In this document: piece by piece, positions 29,354 to 39,338 of the stretch
Numbering within the stretch: the first letter of the stretch is position 1
Layout of the letters: each line of letters begins with the position of its first letter
Assembly: GCF_034314105.1 (NCBI RefSeq)
Contig: NZ_JAVIWJ010000001.1
Span: 3,646,501 to 3,710,500 of the forward strand
Direction of reading: 5' to 3'
DNA from: Pseudomonas sp. AB6
GTDB lineage: Bacteria; Pseudomonadota; Gammaproteobacteria; Pseudomonadales; Pseudomonadaceae
Length of the DNA: 64,000 nt
Translations under genes and position numbers: made by a program
The notes under the pieces: generated by a model
What the model saw: the letters and a program-made list of their open reading frames with translations, nothing else
Databases searched by the model: none
What the model was told of the DNA's origin: nothing

Positions 29354-29500
29354 ACTTCAGACGGCATCGCCGATCAGTTGCTACTGTTCAATCTCCGTGA
29401 CATGCACCTCGGCACCCTCCAGATGAAGGAGTGGCTAGCCGACATTCAAGCTCTCAATAGCCCAAACGGGTATCTCACTGCGCTTATAGCCACTTCATAA
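29354..29500 (+). pseudogene. 3' remnant of an unidentified gene
   Basis: A plus-strand frame of 48 codons, closed upstream by TGA at 29351 and ending TAA at 29498-29500, reads like the end of a real protein (LLLFNLRDMHLGTLQMKEWL then IQALNSPNGYLTALI). It has no start or ribosome site of its own. It may be the tail of a gene lost by deletion in the decayed region after the tRNA. The family is not recognised. Confidence 0.3.
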
Positions 29501-29510
29501 AAGCCAACCG

Positions 29511-29891
29511 TTACTCTGCACCCACAAAATAATCGGGTCGCTTGGCCGTCTGCGAGATATCTCTGTACGTCTTGTCATCTGTAGCCGCCAGCAATTTCTT
29601 GCCGTCCTTTAGCGTTACCCAGAACGTAATCTCCGTCTGCTCATTCGCCAAAATAATCCCCGCCGCGGCTCCGAAAGGGCCTAGCACTAACGCGCCAGCC
29701 AACCCGAGGCTAATCGCGTCTTCAAGCTTTTTGTTCGATCCGGTAGTGGCAATTTCCAAGGACTTAACGGATGAAATCGGAATCGTAATTCCGGGCCATG
29801 GGTGGAGGGAGGTTTCGACAGTGATGAGGCCCGAATGGTAATCGCCCTCACCTTGGAGAAAGTCGCCTGCGAGAACTTTGATTTTGGCCAT
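29511..29891 (-). CDS. Hypothetical protein with glycine-rich helix
   Basis: A 126-residue protein with AGGAGA eight bases before the ATG. It begins MAKIKVLAGDFLQGEG, has a beta-rich N-terminus, a glycine/alanine-rich hydrophobic stretch (LGLAGALVLGPFGAAAGIIL, about residues 63-82), and the segment ITFWVTLKDGKKLLA. There is no signal peptide. Similar short proteins occur beside accessory genes in Pseudomonas; the function is unknown. Confidence 0.6.
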   Translation of the reverse strand: MAKIKVLAGDFLQGEGDYHSGLITVETSLHPWPGITIPISSVKSLEIATTGSNKKLEDAISLGLAGALVLGPFGAAAGIILANEQTEITFWVTLKDGKKLLAATDDKTYRDISQTAKRPDYFVGAE

Positions 29892-30286
29892 TTTTATATC
29901 TCTCCTGCGTCAGGTGGAGAACTTGTCCGCTTGATTTTGCCGCCCCATTTTCATTAGGGTCAACGGGTGGTGGACGAACTGCAGCCCTTACCAACCGGCG
30001 GTCGTGACGAAACGTTTCAGCACGTAAAAGCCGCATGTCGAATTAATGCTGGCGATGATGCGCACCCCGTATGTCGCATTCGGTATCCCCCGGTGGTTTG
30101 TGCGTACCCGCCGTCAGCGCCAGCTCTGCAGGGGCTTATGGAAAATACGAAGCGTGCAAGGACGACTTGGTTACCGATGCAAGCGCTGATGTTAATGCAA
30201 GCAATTCTTATTGCTGTATGATCAGCGTGCCTGCGACAAGGGAACTCCCAACAGGCGCTTTTCTAATTTTGCGGAGCTGCTTCACT
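29892..30286. other. Intergenic region upstream of the iron ABC operon
   Basis: 395 bases without a convincing gene; the frame that leads into the ABC gene from 30071 lacks a signal-peptide-compatible start. It contains a long palindrome at 30003-30024 (listed separately) and an AT-rich stretch, GCAAGCAATTCTTATTGC, near 30189-30215, which is only weakly Fur-box-like. Confidence 0.5.
30003..30024. promoter_or_regulatory. Candidate LacI-family operator palindrome
   Basis: A 22-base palindrome: CGTG, two unpaired bases, GAAACGTTTC, two unpaired bases, CACG. The central GAAACGTTTC is perfectly symmetric and resembles Cra/FruR-like and other LacI-family operators. It lies 112 bases upstream of the minus-strand gene ending at 29891 and 263 bases upstream of the ABC operon. 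No regulator gene is adjacent. Confidence 0.4.
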
Positions 30287-31303
30287 ATGACTTCCCGTAT
30301 CCCCTCTTTTGCCAGAATGGCCCTTCTTGCTACCTCCCTTGTGGCTACCGGCAGCGTATTTGCCGCGCCGAGCGCTGACGGCATCACTGTCTACAACGCA
30401 CAGCACGAGAGCCTGACCCGAGCATGGGTTGATGGTTTCACCCACGAAACCGGCATCAAAGTTACCGTGCGTAATGGCGACGACAGTGAGCTTGGCAACC
30501 AGATCATTCAGGAAGGCGCAGTCTCCCCGGCCGACGTGTTCTTGACAGAAAACTCCCCCGCTATAGCGCTGGTCGATAGCGCCGGTTTGTTCGCTCCAGT
30601 GACGCCGACTACCTTGGCCCAAGTAGACTCGGCTTATCGCCCGGCTCACGGCAAGTGGATAGGCATCGCGGCGCGTTCGACTGTGTTTGTTTACAACAAA
30701 GACAAAATGACTGCGGCTGATATGCCCAAGTCGTTGCTTGATCTGGCTAACCCTAGCTGGAAAGGCCGTTGGGCCGCTTCGCCGTCTGGCGCAGACTTCC
30801 AGGCCATCGTAAGCGCCCTGCTTGAGCAGAAAGGCGAAGTGGCGACGCTAAATTGGTTAAAAGCGATGAAAACCAACTCCACTGCGTTCCGTGGAAACGG
30901 GTCTGTAATGAAAGCGGTAAACGCCGGTCAAATCGACAGCGGTCTGATTTATCACTACTACCCAATGGTTGATCAATCAAAAACCGGGGAAAACAGCAAT
31001 AAAATTGGTTTGTACTACTTCAAACACAAAGACCCGGGCGCGTTCGTCAGCATTTCTGGTGGTGGGGTCTTAGCGTCCAGCAAACATAAAGAAGAAGCTC
31101 AGGCTTTCTTGAAGTGGATCACCGGCAAGGAAGGTCAAGCGATCCTGAAAAACGGCAACTCGTTTGAATACGCCGTGGGCAAGGGCGCAGCGTCTAATCC
31201 CAAACTGACCCCGCTCGCCGAACTGGATGCACCCCTCGTAGACGCTTCCAAACTCGACAGCAAAAAAGTTGTTGAACTGATGACTAAAGCCGGGCTGCTG
31301 TAA
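30287..31303 (+). CDS. Ferric iron ABC transporter, periplasmic binding protein (FbpA-like)
   Basis: A 338-residue protein starting at the ATG at 30287, chosen because a signal peptide follows at once ([20 protein letters not shown]). It has the family's [19 protein letters not shown] opening and the segment [14 protein letters not shown] with the adjacent tyrosines that usually bind ferric iron. First gene of a three-gene importer, with 4 bases before the permease. Iron is the likely cargo; a related substrate cannot be excluded. Confidence 0.87.
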   Translation: MTSRIPSFARMALLATSLVATGSVFAAPSADGITVYNAQHESLTRAWVDGFTHETGIKVTVRNGDDSELGNQIIQEGAVSPADVFLTENSPAIALVDSAGLFAPVTPTTLAQVDSAYRPAHGKWIGIAARSTVFVYNKDKMTAADMPKSLLDLANPSWKGRWAASPSGADFQAIVSALLEQKGEVATLNWLKAMKTNSTAFRGNGSVMKAVNAGQIDSGLIYHYYPMVDQSKTGENSNKIGLYYFKHKDPGAFVSISGGGVLASSKHKEEAQAFLKWITGKEGQAILKNGNSFEYAVGKGAASNPKLTPLAELDAPLVDASKLDSKKVVELMTKAGLL

Positions 31304-31307
31304 CGTC

Positions 31308-32936
31308 ATGACGGAGCACATTTCAAGTGTCGTAGCCGAGGCATCGGAAGTTGTCGGAGTGACCGCGAAGGTCATTCCAGCCTCCACCCGTCAAGGCCGA
31401 CCCCGCTCACCCGTTGGCCGTCCTGCTACATGGATTGTCGTGGCGTCCGTCCTCGTTTCATTGTTGGCGTTGTTACCCCTTGGATTCGTGGTCGGCATTT
31501 CTTTTCAGACCGGCTGGGCCACTATCGTGGAGCTGGTCTTTCGCCCCAGAGTCGGAGAACTGCTGGTTAATACCGTGTTATTAGTCGTACTCACGGTGCC
31601 CTTGTGCGTGGTACTTGGCGTGGCACTGGCATGGCTGACTGAGCGCAGCGACCTACCTTTCAGACGCGCTTGGTCATTACTCGCTGTCGCTCCCCTGGCC
31701 GTGCCGGCTTTTGTACACAGCTACGCCTGGGTCAGTCTCGTGCCATCGATTCACGGACTGTTTGCCGGGGTATTGGTCTCGGTCATTGCCTATTTCCCTT
31801 TTCTTTATCTGCCGGCCGCTGCTGCATTGCGCCGGCTTGATCCAGGCATCGAGGACGTAGCGGAGTCTCTGGGTTTAAAACCCTGGGCAGTGTTTTTCCG
31901 CGTAGTGTTGCCGCAGTTACGCCTAGCAATATGGGGCGGATCGCTACTGGTCGGGTTGCACTTACTGGCCGAGTACGGCCTTTACGCTATGGTGCGTTTT
32001 GACACGTTCACCACAGCGATTTTCGATCAGTTCCAGTCATCCTTTAATGGCCCTGCCGCGAATATGCTAGCCGGGGTTCTAGCGCTGTGCTGCCTCGCGA
32101 TGCTGACCTTTGAATCGGCAACCCGAGGCAAAGCTCGTTATGCGCGGGTTGGCTCAGGCAGCGCACGTCCGCAACGGGTCTGCACCTTGGGCCGCAAAAC
32201 TACTACCTTGGCGATGCTATTGCCCATTGCGGCAACTGCGCTGGCGTTGGGCGTGCCGCTGATTACTTTGGGGAAATGGCTGATAGCGGGCGGAGCAGCC
32301 GTTTGGCGCATGGATACTCTTCTTCCGGCGCTGGAGCAGACGTTGGTACTGGCCAGCACTGGCGCCATCCTTACTACCTGCGCGGCGATCCCCATTGCAT
32401 GGCTGTCAGTTCGTTCACCGGGGCGCTTGCATCGCCTGTTAGAAAGCTGCAATTACATCACCAGCTCGCTGCCCGGCATCGTCGTCGCCTTGGCCCTGGT
32501 AACTGTCACCATCAAGTTCGCCCGACCGATTTATCAAACGGCAATCACCGTACTGCTGGCTTACATGCTGATGTTCTTGCCCAGGGCGTTGGTCAATCTG
32601 CGCGCGGGTATTGCTCAAGCGCCGGTGGAATTGGAAAATATGGCACGCAGCCTTGGCCGCTCGCCGTTCCAAGCGCTAAGGGTGATTACCCTGCGACTTG
32701 CTTCACCTGGTGCTGCCGCTGGTGTCGCCCTGGTGTTCCTCGCGATTACTAACGAATTAACGGCTACCTTACTGCTCGCGCCAAACGGCACGCGCACACT
32801 AGCGACAGGTTTCTGGGCCATGACCAGCGAAATCGACTACGCGGCTGCGGCGCCTTACGCACTGATCATGGTCCTGCTGTCGCTTCCGCTAACGGCGCTT
32901 CTCTACTATCAATCCAAACGCACGGCAGGCCGATGA
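31308..32936 (+). CDS. Ferric iron ABC transporter, fused permease (FbpB-like)
   Basis: A 542-residue inner-membrane protein with about 12 hydrophobic helices in two homologous halves. Each half has an ATPase-coupling loop: [20 protein letters not shown] (about residues 185-205) and [20 protein letters not shown] (about residue 450). Fused double permeases are typical of FbpB/HitB. It overlaps the ATPase gene by 4 bases. Confidence 0.9.
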   Translation: MTEHISSVVAEASEVVGVTAKVIPASTRQGRPRSPVGRPATWIVVASVLVSLLALLPLGFVVGISFQTGWATIVELVFRPRVGELLVNTVLLVVLTVPLCVVLGVALAWLTERSDLPFRRAWSLLAVAPLAVPAFVHSYAWVSLVPSIHGLFAGVLVSVIAYFPFLYLPAAAALRRLDPGIEDVAESLGLKPWAVFFRVVLPQLRLAIWGGSLLVGLHLLAEYGLYAMVRFDTFTTAIFDQFQSSFNGPAANMLAGVLALCCLAMLTFESATRGKARYARVGSGSARPQRVCTLGRKTTTLAMLLPIAATALALGVPLITLGKWLIAGGAAVWRMDTLLPALEQTLVLASTGAILTTCAAIPIAWLSVRSPGRLHRLLESCNYITSSLPGIVVALALVTVTIKFARPIYQTAITVLLAYMLMFLPRALVNLRAGIAQAPVELENMARSLGRSPFQALRVITLRLASPGAAAGVALVFLAITNELTATLLLAPNGTRTLATGFWAMTSEIDYAAAAPYALIMVLLSLPLTALLYYQSKRTAGR

Positions 32937-33985
32937 GCTCACTTGAATTAAACGCTGTCTGCAAATCCTTTGGTTCGTTGCCGGCTGTAGATAACGTCAG
33001 CTTGTCAGTGCCTAAAGGCAGTCGCACCGCCATCGTTGGTCCTTCCGGCTCGGGTAAAACGACGCTGCTCAGAATGATCGCTGGCTTCGAGTTCCCCGAC
33101 TCAGGCAGCATCACGCTGAACGGTACGCCACTGGTAGACGGCCCGACCGAAGTGCCGGCTCATCAGCGTTTGATCGGCTACGTCCCACAAGACGGCGCGC
33201 TGTTCCCGCACATGACGATCGCTGCCAACATCGGCTTCGGATTGCCCGGTAACGCCGCGTCGAAACAGCAGCGCATTCACGAATTGATGGACATGGTTGC
33301 GCTTGACACCCGCATGCTGCAGAGCTGGCCCCACGAACTCTCGGGCGGCCAACAGCAACGTGTCGCACTCGCCCGCGCTTTAGCTCAACGGCCGAAATTG
33401 ATGCTTCTGGATGAACCCTTTTCCGCCCTCGACACCGGCTTGCGGGCGTCCATGCGCAAGGCCGTCGCCAAGCTGCTCTCGGACGCCGGGGTGACCACCA
33501 TTCTTGTGACGCATGATCAGGCCGAGGCTCTGTCGTTCGCTAATCAATTGGCTGTTATGCGTCACGGAAAACTGATTCAGGTCGGGCCGCCAATGGACCT
33601 TTACCTGCGACCTCGCGACGAAGAAACCGCGTATTTTCTCGGCGACGCGGTGGTGTTACCGGCCATGATTGAAGGGGGTTGGGCTACGTGCGAACTGGGC
33701 CGAATTCCGGTATCAGATGGCGCGTTTCGAGGTACCGAACACATCATGCTGCGTCCGGAACAGATCGAACTCTCGGCCGCCCCTGCATCAGGCGAAGAGT
33801 GCTTGGGCGTGGTCACCGACAGTGACTTTGGCGGCAACGCGTGCCTGTTGACAGTCCAATTGAAGACCGCCTCGCCTGCGCGGGCGTTGTTGGTTCGTAG
33901 TTCGAGCATCCACGCGCCAATGGTGGGGAGCACAGTGGGGATTAGAGTTATCGGGCGCGGGCATGTGCTGGATAACGCTCTCTGA
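32933..33985 (+). CDS. Ferric iron ABC transporter, ATP-binding protein (FbpC-like)
   Basis: A 350-residue ATPase with Walker [12 protein letters not shown] (about residue 36), Q-loop [13 protein letters not shown], signature [15 protein letters not shown], Walker [13 protein letters not shown] and the switch His in [14 protein letters not shown]-terminal TOBE-like domain ([12 protein letters not shown] onward) suggests regulation. It is the last gene of the importer operon. Confidence 0.92.
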   Translation: MSSLELNAVCKSFGSLPAVDNVSLSVPKGSRTAIVGPSGSGKTTLLRMIAGFEFPDSGSITLNGTPLVDGPTEVPAHQRLIGYVPQDGALFPHMTIAANIGFGLPGNAASKQQRIHELMDMVALDTRMLQSWPHELSGGQQQRVALARALAQRPKLMLLDEPFSALDTGLRASMRKAVAKLLSDAGVTTILVTHDQAEALSFANQLAVMRHGKLIQVGPPMDLYLRPRDEETAYFLGDAVVLPAMIEGGWATCELGRIPVSDGAFRGTEHIMLRPEQIELSAAPASGEECLGVVTDSDFGGNACLLTVQLKTASPARALLVRSSSIHAPMVGSTVGIRVIGRGHVLDNAL

Positions 33986-34068
33986 CATCGCGCATCATTG
34001 ATGGCTAGCAAGGAAGGAAGGCATATTTGGGCATCAACTATGCCTCCCTTTCTCTTGGGTCAGTTACT

Positions 34069-35028
34069 TCAAAGCACAAACACCACCTTATCCGCGCCGC
34101 CCTTATTCACCTCCTCATACCGCGCCAATCCTTCGTTCAACGGCGATTCCAAAATCCCGGTAGGCAACGGCAGCAAGCCTTCATCAAAGAACCGCCCGAA
34201 CTGATTGAGCATCCCGGCGCAGGCTTCAGTTCCATAGAGCAGCGTGTTGATCCCCACTACCGAACCGCCTTTGCGATACAACGCTAAGGCCGGCATCTGC
34301 ACGTGACCGTCCACCGGGGCCGCAATGATCGCAATACGGCCAAACGCGGCCAAGGCGGAAACGGCAGCAGGAAGCCAAAAACCCGTGGTATCGAAGATGA
34401 CGTCGGCACCACCGGGAAAGACCTCGTTGACTTGGGCGCCGAGGTCTTCGTGTTTGTCCAAGAGGATGGCATCGACACCGTCTGCTTTCAGTGCCTTGAT
34501 CTGCTCGGGACGACGCACCGCGCCGAGTACTTGGGCGCCGAGAATTTTGCCGAACGCCAGGGCCGCGCTACCCACTGCACCGTTGGCACCAATAACCAAA
34601 AGACGGGTGCCAGACGTGACGAGGCTACGCTCGAGGGCGTTCCACGCGGTAGTAAACGGTACGCCAAGGCTGGCGGCCTGGACAAAGCTCAAAGCTTCGG
34701 GTTTGAGCGCGACACCGTTGGCCGGCAGCGTCAGATATTCAGCATGGGAGCCGTCGCGGAGGAAGCCTGGCTCTCTTCCGGTGCCCCAGACTTCCTGGCC
34801 GAGCAATGCCTGCGGACCTTCGACGACGACGCCTGCAAAATCCCGACCGGGAATGCGCGGCATCGTGGTGTAGGGAAAACGACCGAGGACGTTTTTCACA
34901 TCACTGGGGTTGAGCCCGGCGGCTTTTATCTGGATCAGCACTTCGTTTTCGGCAGGCACGGGTTGAGCAACGTCTACGTACTCCAGCGCTGCGAGGTCGC
35001 CAGTTTTTGCAAATTGCAGGGCTTTCAT
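34069..35028 (-). CDS. Zinc-independent quinone oxidoreductase/alcohol dehydrogenase family protein
   Basis: A 319-residue medium-chain reductase with VPAENEVLIQIKAAGLNPSD near the N-terminus and the NADPH-binding LLVIGANGAVGSAALAFGKI near residue 145. The cysteines that bind catalytic and structural zinc are missing, so it is of the quinone oxidoreductase type. The substrate is unknown. It is a single gene convergent with the ABC operon. Confidence 0.88.
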   Translation of the reverse strand: MKALQFAKTGDLAALEYVDVAQPVPAENEVLIQIKAAGLNPSDVKNVLGRFPYTTMPRIPGRDFAGVVVEGPQALLGQEVWGTGREPGFLRDGSHAEYLTLPANGVALKPEALSFVQAASLGVPFTTAWNALERSLVTSGTRLLVIGANGAVGSAALAFGKILGAQVLGAVRRPEQIKALKADGVDAILLDKHEDLGAQVNEVFPGGADVIFDTTGFWLPAAVSALAAFGRIAIIAAPVDGHVQMPALALYRKGGSVVGINTLLYGTEACAGMLNQFGRFFDEGLLPLPTGILESPLNEGLARYEEVNKGGADKVVFVL

Positions 35029-35184
35029 GAGGGCTCCATAAGCGAGGGGTTAACGAGTGAATGGCGACTGTAACTAAGTGTCTGGAGTTTGCAGGGTCGC
35101 AGCAATCGCCCGACGCAGGTAGATGCCGCGCATCTCAAGGAAAATTATTTATTTCATTCAATAGGTTATGACTGGCTGATCAGA

Positions 35185-35234
35185 CCAACTTGTTAGCGAG
35201 ACTGAAGCTACTCGCCGCCTCGCGAACGAGTTGG
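35185..35234. repeat. REP pair, CCAACTTGTTAGCGAG family
   Basis: CCAACTTGTTAGCGAG at 35185-35200 faces CTCGCGAACGAGTTGG at 35219-35234. Same family as at 11495-11570. It sits in the 301-base gap between the oxidoreductase and porin genes. Confidence 0.75.
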
Positions 35235-35274
35235 CTCAAAAATATCAGGGCGAAAGCCTAACCATCAACACTAA

Positions 35275-35300
35275 TAAAAAACGCCCCGCTTGGGGCGTTT
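35275..35300 (-). terminator. Rho-independent terminator of the porin gene
   Basis: ACGCCCC-GCTT-GGGGCGT hairpin (35281-35298) preceded by six A (the U-run on the minus strand), 30 bases after the porin stop. Confidence 0.88.
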
Positions 35301-35329
35301 CATTCAACAGTGCTTCACACGCTCACGCG

Positions 35330-36601
35330 TTAAAAAATGCTGATTGGGTAATCAACGAAGACTCTGGTTTCGTTACCTTCGCTGTTGTAAGCACTGGCGT
35401 TGTCAGAGACGCGCAAGAACGAGTTCCGCAAACGCACCGAGAGGTTTTTCGCCGGGCCACTTTGCACAACGTATTTCAGTTGGCTGAAGATTTCGCGCTC
35501 TTGCCCGGCGCCTCGGCCAGTGCCGTCGTCGATATTGGTGCCCCGAACATACGCGGTGTGATAGGTCAGGCCGGGCAGCAAAAGGCCGCCGAGGTCGATG
35601 CCGTAACCCAACTGCCAAGAGCGTTCATCCTTGCCGTTGAAGTCGGACCAGTACGAGTTGGCGAGATAGATCGTGTTGCCGCCGTCACCGGTGCCACCCG
35701 CATTGCGATAGCCGCCGTATGCGTAGCCGATATCGCCGGTGCTGCGCTGGTGGGCGATAGTAAATGAGTGGATACCCCGAGCGTAAGTCGCGGCCAGGCT
35801 CCAGATTTTGTTGTCGCGTGCATTATCGACCGCAAAATCTCTATCCAGCTTGGTTTTATAGCCATTGAAATCGAACGTCAGCGACTGGTCTTTCTCGATG
35901 GCAAACACATAGTTCAGATTGATGTATTGCTTCTTCAATACGTCTTCGTCGTTAGAGCCATAAAAAGCGGCGCTGAAGGCGTCGGTGAACTTGTAGCTAC
36001 CGCCATAGACATTGATCGACTTCAGACCGCCGCTGTCACGGCCTTCGGCGCTTTTACGCGACTCGGCGGTAAAGTGGCCGGCGTTCAGTTCAAGGCCGTT
36101 GATTTCTTTGGAGGTAATGAACGTGCCGGTATAGCTCTCGGACAATAAGCGCGAATTGTCGTAACTCAGTACCGGCAGTTCCGGCATCTGGTCGCCGTAC
36201 TTGATCACGGTATTGGAGAAACGCGCCTTGATTGCGCCACCGCCTTTAGACAAATCGTCAGCGGCATTGCCATTGCTGTCTTTTTTGAAGAAGTCGATAC
36301 CGCCAGCACCGCTTCGGCCTTTGCCGCCGTCGAGTCGCAATGCGTACTCGGCAAAGGCATCAATACCGAAGCCAATCGTGCCTTGGGTGAAGCCCGACGC
36401 AAAGTTAGCGATGACCGACTGGCCCCACTCAGCTTTATCCTGCTGGCCGTCTTTGTAATCGCGATTGATGTAGGCGTTGCGCAACGCCAGATTCAGGCTG
36501 CTGTCGTCGACAAAACCCTTGGAGTCATCCTGCCCACTGGCCATCGCCTGAGTAGCGCCTATGACGCTTAGTGCGATCATGCCAATACGTAGCTTCAACA
36601 T
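35330..36601 (-). CDS. OprD-family outer-membrane porin
   Basis: A 423-residue protein with a signal peptide (GMIALSVIGATQAMASG) followed by GFVDDSSLNLALRNAYINRD, the OprD family start, alternating beta-strand pattern throughout, and a C-terminal aromatic residue (DYPISIF) for BAM recognition. Members take up amino acids, aromatic acids or peptides; the substrate here is not readable. It lies near the agmatine genes, but on a separate transcript. Confidence 0.93.
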   Translation of the reverse strand: MLKLRIGMIALSVIGATQAMASGQDDSKGFVDDSSLNLALRNAYINRDYKDGQQDKAEWGQSVIANFASGFTQGTIGFGIDAFAEYALRLDGGKGRSGAGGIDFFKKDSNGNAADDLSKGGGAIKARFSNTVIKYGDQMPELPVLSYDNSRLLSESYTGTFITSKEINGLELNAGHFTAESRKSAEGRDSGGLKSINVYGGSYKFTDAFSAAFYGSNDEDVLKKQYINLNYVFAIEKDQSLTFDFNGYKTKLDRDFAVDNARDNKIWSLAATYARGIHSFTIAHQRSTGDIGYAYGGYRNAGGTGDGGNTIYLANSYWSDFNGKDERSWQLGYGIDLGGLLLPGLTYHTAYVRGTNIDDGTGRGAGQEREIFSQLKYVVQSGPAKNLSVRLRNSFLRVSDNASAYNSEGNETRVFVDYPISIF

Positions 36602-36807
36602 CTTGTTTTCCTTATTACGAATTGATCACGCGCTGTGGCTCGCGCCTAACAGGCGTTTGCGGCCTTCACGTCTGGTCAAAAAAGACAGACTCACAAGACC
36701 CGCACGAAATCATCGCAGTGGACTACTGATGCTACGTACATGGCGGTTGCCACAGGCGGGGGGCGATCCTAGCGGGGGGTCGCCCAGGGTGTCAATTTTT
36801 ACAATGC

Positions 36808-37011
36808 TTAGCGGTCCAGAATGCAGATCAACGCCTCAAGTTCTGCATCGCTGATGAGACCGACGGGATAACGCGCCAAGAGCAGTTGTCGAGAATCAAT
36901 TTTAGGGGCGAATGGTGATTGGGTTGTCCTTAACCAGTCCGCCATCATCTGGGGTGATTCGCTGCTTGCAGACAAACCGCGAGCTAACTCCTGCCCAATA
37001 CCTGCGTTCAT
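36808..37011 (-). CDS. Small conserved hypothetical protein
   Basis: A 67-residue acidic-ended protein with GAGG nine bases before its ATG. It contains SPQMMADWLRTTQSPFAP and ends RYPVGLISDAELEALICIL, a mostly helical pattern. No signal peptide or membrane segment. Function unknown; coding status rests on the ribosome site and protein-like composition. Confidence 0.5.
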   Translation of the reverse strand: MNAGIGQELARGLSASSESPQMMADWLRTTQSPFAPKIDSRQLLLARYPVGLISDAELEALICILDR

Positions 37012-37151
37012 GTGGACAACCTCTTGAGACGTGAGCGGCTAATTTACCCGTGCTTTGTGACAGCCCCGCGAAAAGCAATCAAAGCCATCAAAATGACGCC
37101 AACAAAAAGCCCACACGCGATGGGCTTAGGATTAGCAAAAACAGGGCCAAC

Positions 37152-38258
37152 TCAAGCTTTGTGCGGGGCCGGTTGCTGCTGAGTCAAGCAGTGGATATTG
37201 CCACCGCCCAGTAACAGTTCACGGCCTGGCACCATGACTACCTCATGTTCGGGAAACAACTGCTGGAGGATTTCTCGCGCCACTTCGTCAAGCGGGTCGT
37301 CGAAACAGGGTGCAATAAGGCCGCCATTAACAATCAGAAAGTTGACGTAAGACCCGGCCAAGCGCACCAATGAATTGCGTTCCTGGCTGCCGCGCACCTG
37401 ATCGACACCCGCGCATTCTTCCTCGGTGGCGAACAGCGGTCCGGGAATCGGCATTTTGTGCACGATCAACGGTCGCCCTTTAGCATCTCGAGTGTTTTCT
37501 AAAATCCCCATAGCAGCCTGGCAACGCGGAAAATTCGGATCTTTCGGATCATCTGTCCAAGCCAGTAAAACCTCGCCGGGCTGCACGAAGCAACAGAAGT
37601 TATCCACATGCCCATCGGTCTCGTCGTTGTACAGACCGTCTGGTAGCCAGATGATCTTCTCCACCGACAACTGATCCCGCAGCGTTGTTTCGATCTGATC
37701 GCGAGACAAATGCGGATTACGGTTGCGGTTGAGCAGGCACTCCTCCGTGGTGATCAGCGTGCCCTCGCCGTCCACATGAATCGAGCCACCTTCTAATACG
37801 AAACCCAAGGTTTCGTAACGAGGGCAACGTTCGATTTCCAGAATTTTGGTGGCGACTTGCTCGTCAAGGTTCCACGGCGCGTACAGACCACCGTCGAATC
37901 CGCCCCAAGCATTGAAGTCCCAATCTACGCCGCGTACTTCACCTTTATCGTTAATGACAAAGGTTGGGCCGGTGTCGCGGACCCAGGCATCGTTGTTGCT
38001 GATTTCCACGACGCGGATGTTCGGCATATCAAGGTGTGCACGAGCGTTATCGTACTGCGCCGCTGAAACACCTACGGTTACAGGTTCAAATCGCGCAATG
38101 GCTTTGGCCAGGGCAACGTGCGCGTGCTGGACCGGTTTTCCGCCCAGGCGCCAGTTGTCGGGCCGCTCGGGCCAGATCATCCAGGTTTGAGTCTGTTGAG
38201 CCCATTCGGCAGGCATGTAGAAGCCATCGGCACGCGGTGTACGTTTCAGCGTGGTCAT
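37152..38258 (-). CDS. aguA: Agmatine deiminase
   Basis: A 368-residue enzyme of the peptidyl-arginine-deiminase fold converting agmatine to N-carbamoylputrescine and ammonia. Visible motifs are [14 protein letters not shown] (catalytic Asp region), [12 protein letters not shown] with the catalytic His region, [12 protein letters not shown], and the nucleophile Cys in [15 protein letters not shown]. It follows aguB by 5 bases in one operon. Confidence 0.96.
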   Translation of the reverse strand: MTTLKRTPRADGFYMPAEWAQQTQTWMIWPERPDNWRLGGKPVQHAHVALAKAIARFEPVTVGVSAAQYDNARAHLDMPNIRVVEISNNDAWVRDTGPTFVINDKGEVRGVDWDFNAWGGFDGGLYAPWNLDEQVATKILEIERCPRYETLGFVLEGGSIHVDGEGTLITTEECLLNRNRNPHLSRDQIETTLRDQLSVEKIIWLPDGLYNDETDGHVDNFCCFVQPGEVLLAWTDDPKDPNFPRCQAAMGILENTRDAKGRPLIVHKMPIPGPLFATEEECAGVDQVRGSQERNSLVRLAGSYVNFLIVNGGLIAPCFDDPLDEVAREILQQLFPEHEVVMVPGRELLLGGGNIHCLTQQQPAPHKA

Positions 38259-38263
38259 GGCAA

Positions 38264-39142
38264 TCAGGACTCCAAAGAACCGTCGAGGGTTTTTAACGCA
38301 CCGTACAGGTTAGGCCGACGATCGCGAAACGTACCCCATGCGCTGCGGATGTGTTCAAGCTCGTCAAGGTCAAAGCTGTGAACAATTACGCCCTCTTCGG
38401 TTTCATTGAGTTCAGAAACTTTTTCACCAAACTGGTTGGCAATGAACGATGAGCCATAAAAGGTGATGTCGTAGCCGTCCTGTTCTTCGTTGCCGATACG
38501 GTTGCTTGCGACCAGCGGCATTAAGTTCGCGCCGGCATGCCCTTGCTGAACACGCTGCCAATGATCCCGGGAGGTAATGGTTTTGTCGTGGGGTTCGCTA
38601 CCGATGGCGGTGGGGTAAAACAAGATGTCCGCGCCAAGCAACGCCATGCACCGGGCAGTTTCCGGAAACCACTGATCCCAGCAAATACCGACGCCGATTT
38701 TCGCGTAGCGGGTCTGCCAGACCTTGAAGCCGGTGTCGCCAGGATTGAAGTAGTATTTTTCGTGATAGCCAGGACCGTCCGGGATATGGCTTTTGCGATA
38801 AATCCCGAGGTTGGTGCCATCGGCGTCGAGAATAACGACGCTGTTGAAGCGTGCACGACCAGCCAATTCAAAGAAGCTGATCGGCAGAACGACCTGCAAT
38901 TCTTTGGCGATTTTCTGGAAGTGTTTGATAGCAACGTTGTCTTCCATCGGTGTTGCTAGCTGCAGGTAGTCCGGGTTCGGTTTTTGGCAGAAATACGGGG
39001 CTTCGAACAACTCCTGGATCAGGATGATCTGTGCGCCTTTGGCCGCAGCGTCGCGCACCAATTTTTCGGCGGTCTCGATGTTGGCTTCGAGATCCCAAGA
39101 ACAGGCCATCTGAGTGGCGGCGACGGTAACAATACGGCTCAT
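38264..39142 (-). CDS. aguB: N-carbamoylputrescine amidase
   Basis: A 292-residue nitrilase-family amidase completing agmatine breakdown to putrescine. The catalytic triad is visible as Glu in [11 protein letters not shown], Lys in [10 protein letters not shown] and Cys in [12 protein letters not shown] (about residue 157). First gene of the aguBA operon. A pair of 19-base repeats in the upstream gap may be its control region. Confidence 0.96.
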   Translation of the reverse strand: MSRIVTVAATQMACSWDLEANIETAEKLVRDAAAKGAQIILIQELFEAPYFCQKPNPDYLQLATPMEDNVAIKHFQKIAKELQVVLPISFFELAGRARFNSVVILDADGTNLGIYRKSHIPDGPGYHEKYYFNPGDTGFKVWQTRYAKIGVGICWDQWFPETARCMALLGADILFYPTAIGSEPHDKTITSRDHWQRVQQGHAGANLMPLVASNRIGNEEQDGYDITFYGSSFIANQFGEKVSELNETEEGVIVHSFDLDELEHIRSAWGTFRDRRPNLYGALKTLDGSLES

Positions 39143-39211
39143 GGAAATGCCTCCTGGGCAAATAAGATGGGACCATCACATTAGCAAACGACCCGTGACA
39201 GTAGAGGGGAC

Positions 39212-39292
39212 TTTATAGCCGATAAAAATCGGCACTTAAAGTAAAATACGACTATTTTCGACATAAAAAACCGTTTATAGCAGATAAAAATC
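39212..39292. promoter_or_regulatory. Direct-repeat operator candidate upstream of aguB
   Basis: TTTATAGCCGATAAAAATC at 39212-39230 recurs as TTTATAGCAGATAAAAATC at 39274-39292 (18 of 19 identical, 62 bases start to start, about six helical turns). The first copy extends into the perfect palindrome GCCGAT-AAAA-ATCGGC (39218-39233). The region is strongly AT-rich compared with its surroundings. The regulator is unknown. Confidence 0.55.
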
Positions 39293-39338
39293 CATCATTC
39301 TTAGTAGTGAACTTGTTGGCGAGCCGCCCGATTAGCTT

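Noticed and set aside
30189..30215. Possible Fur box before the iron importer
   Set aside because: GCAAGCAATTCTTATTGC is only partly symmetric and matches the Fur consensus poorly, so it is not listed as a feature of its own.
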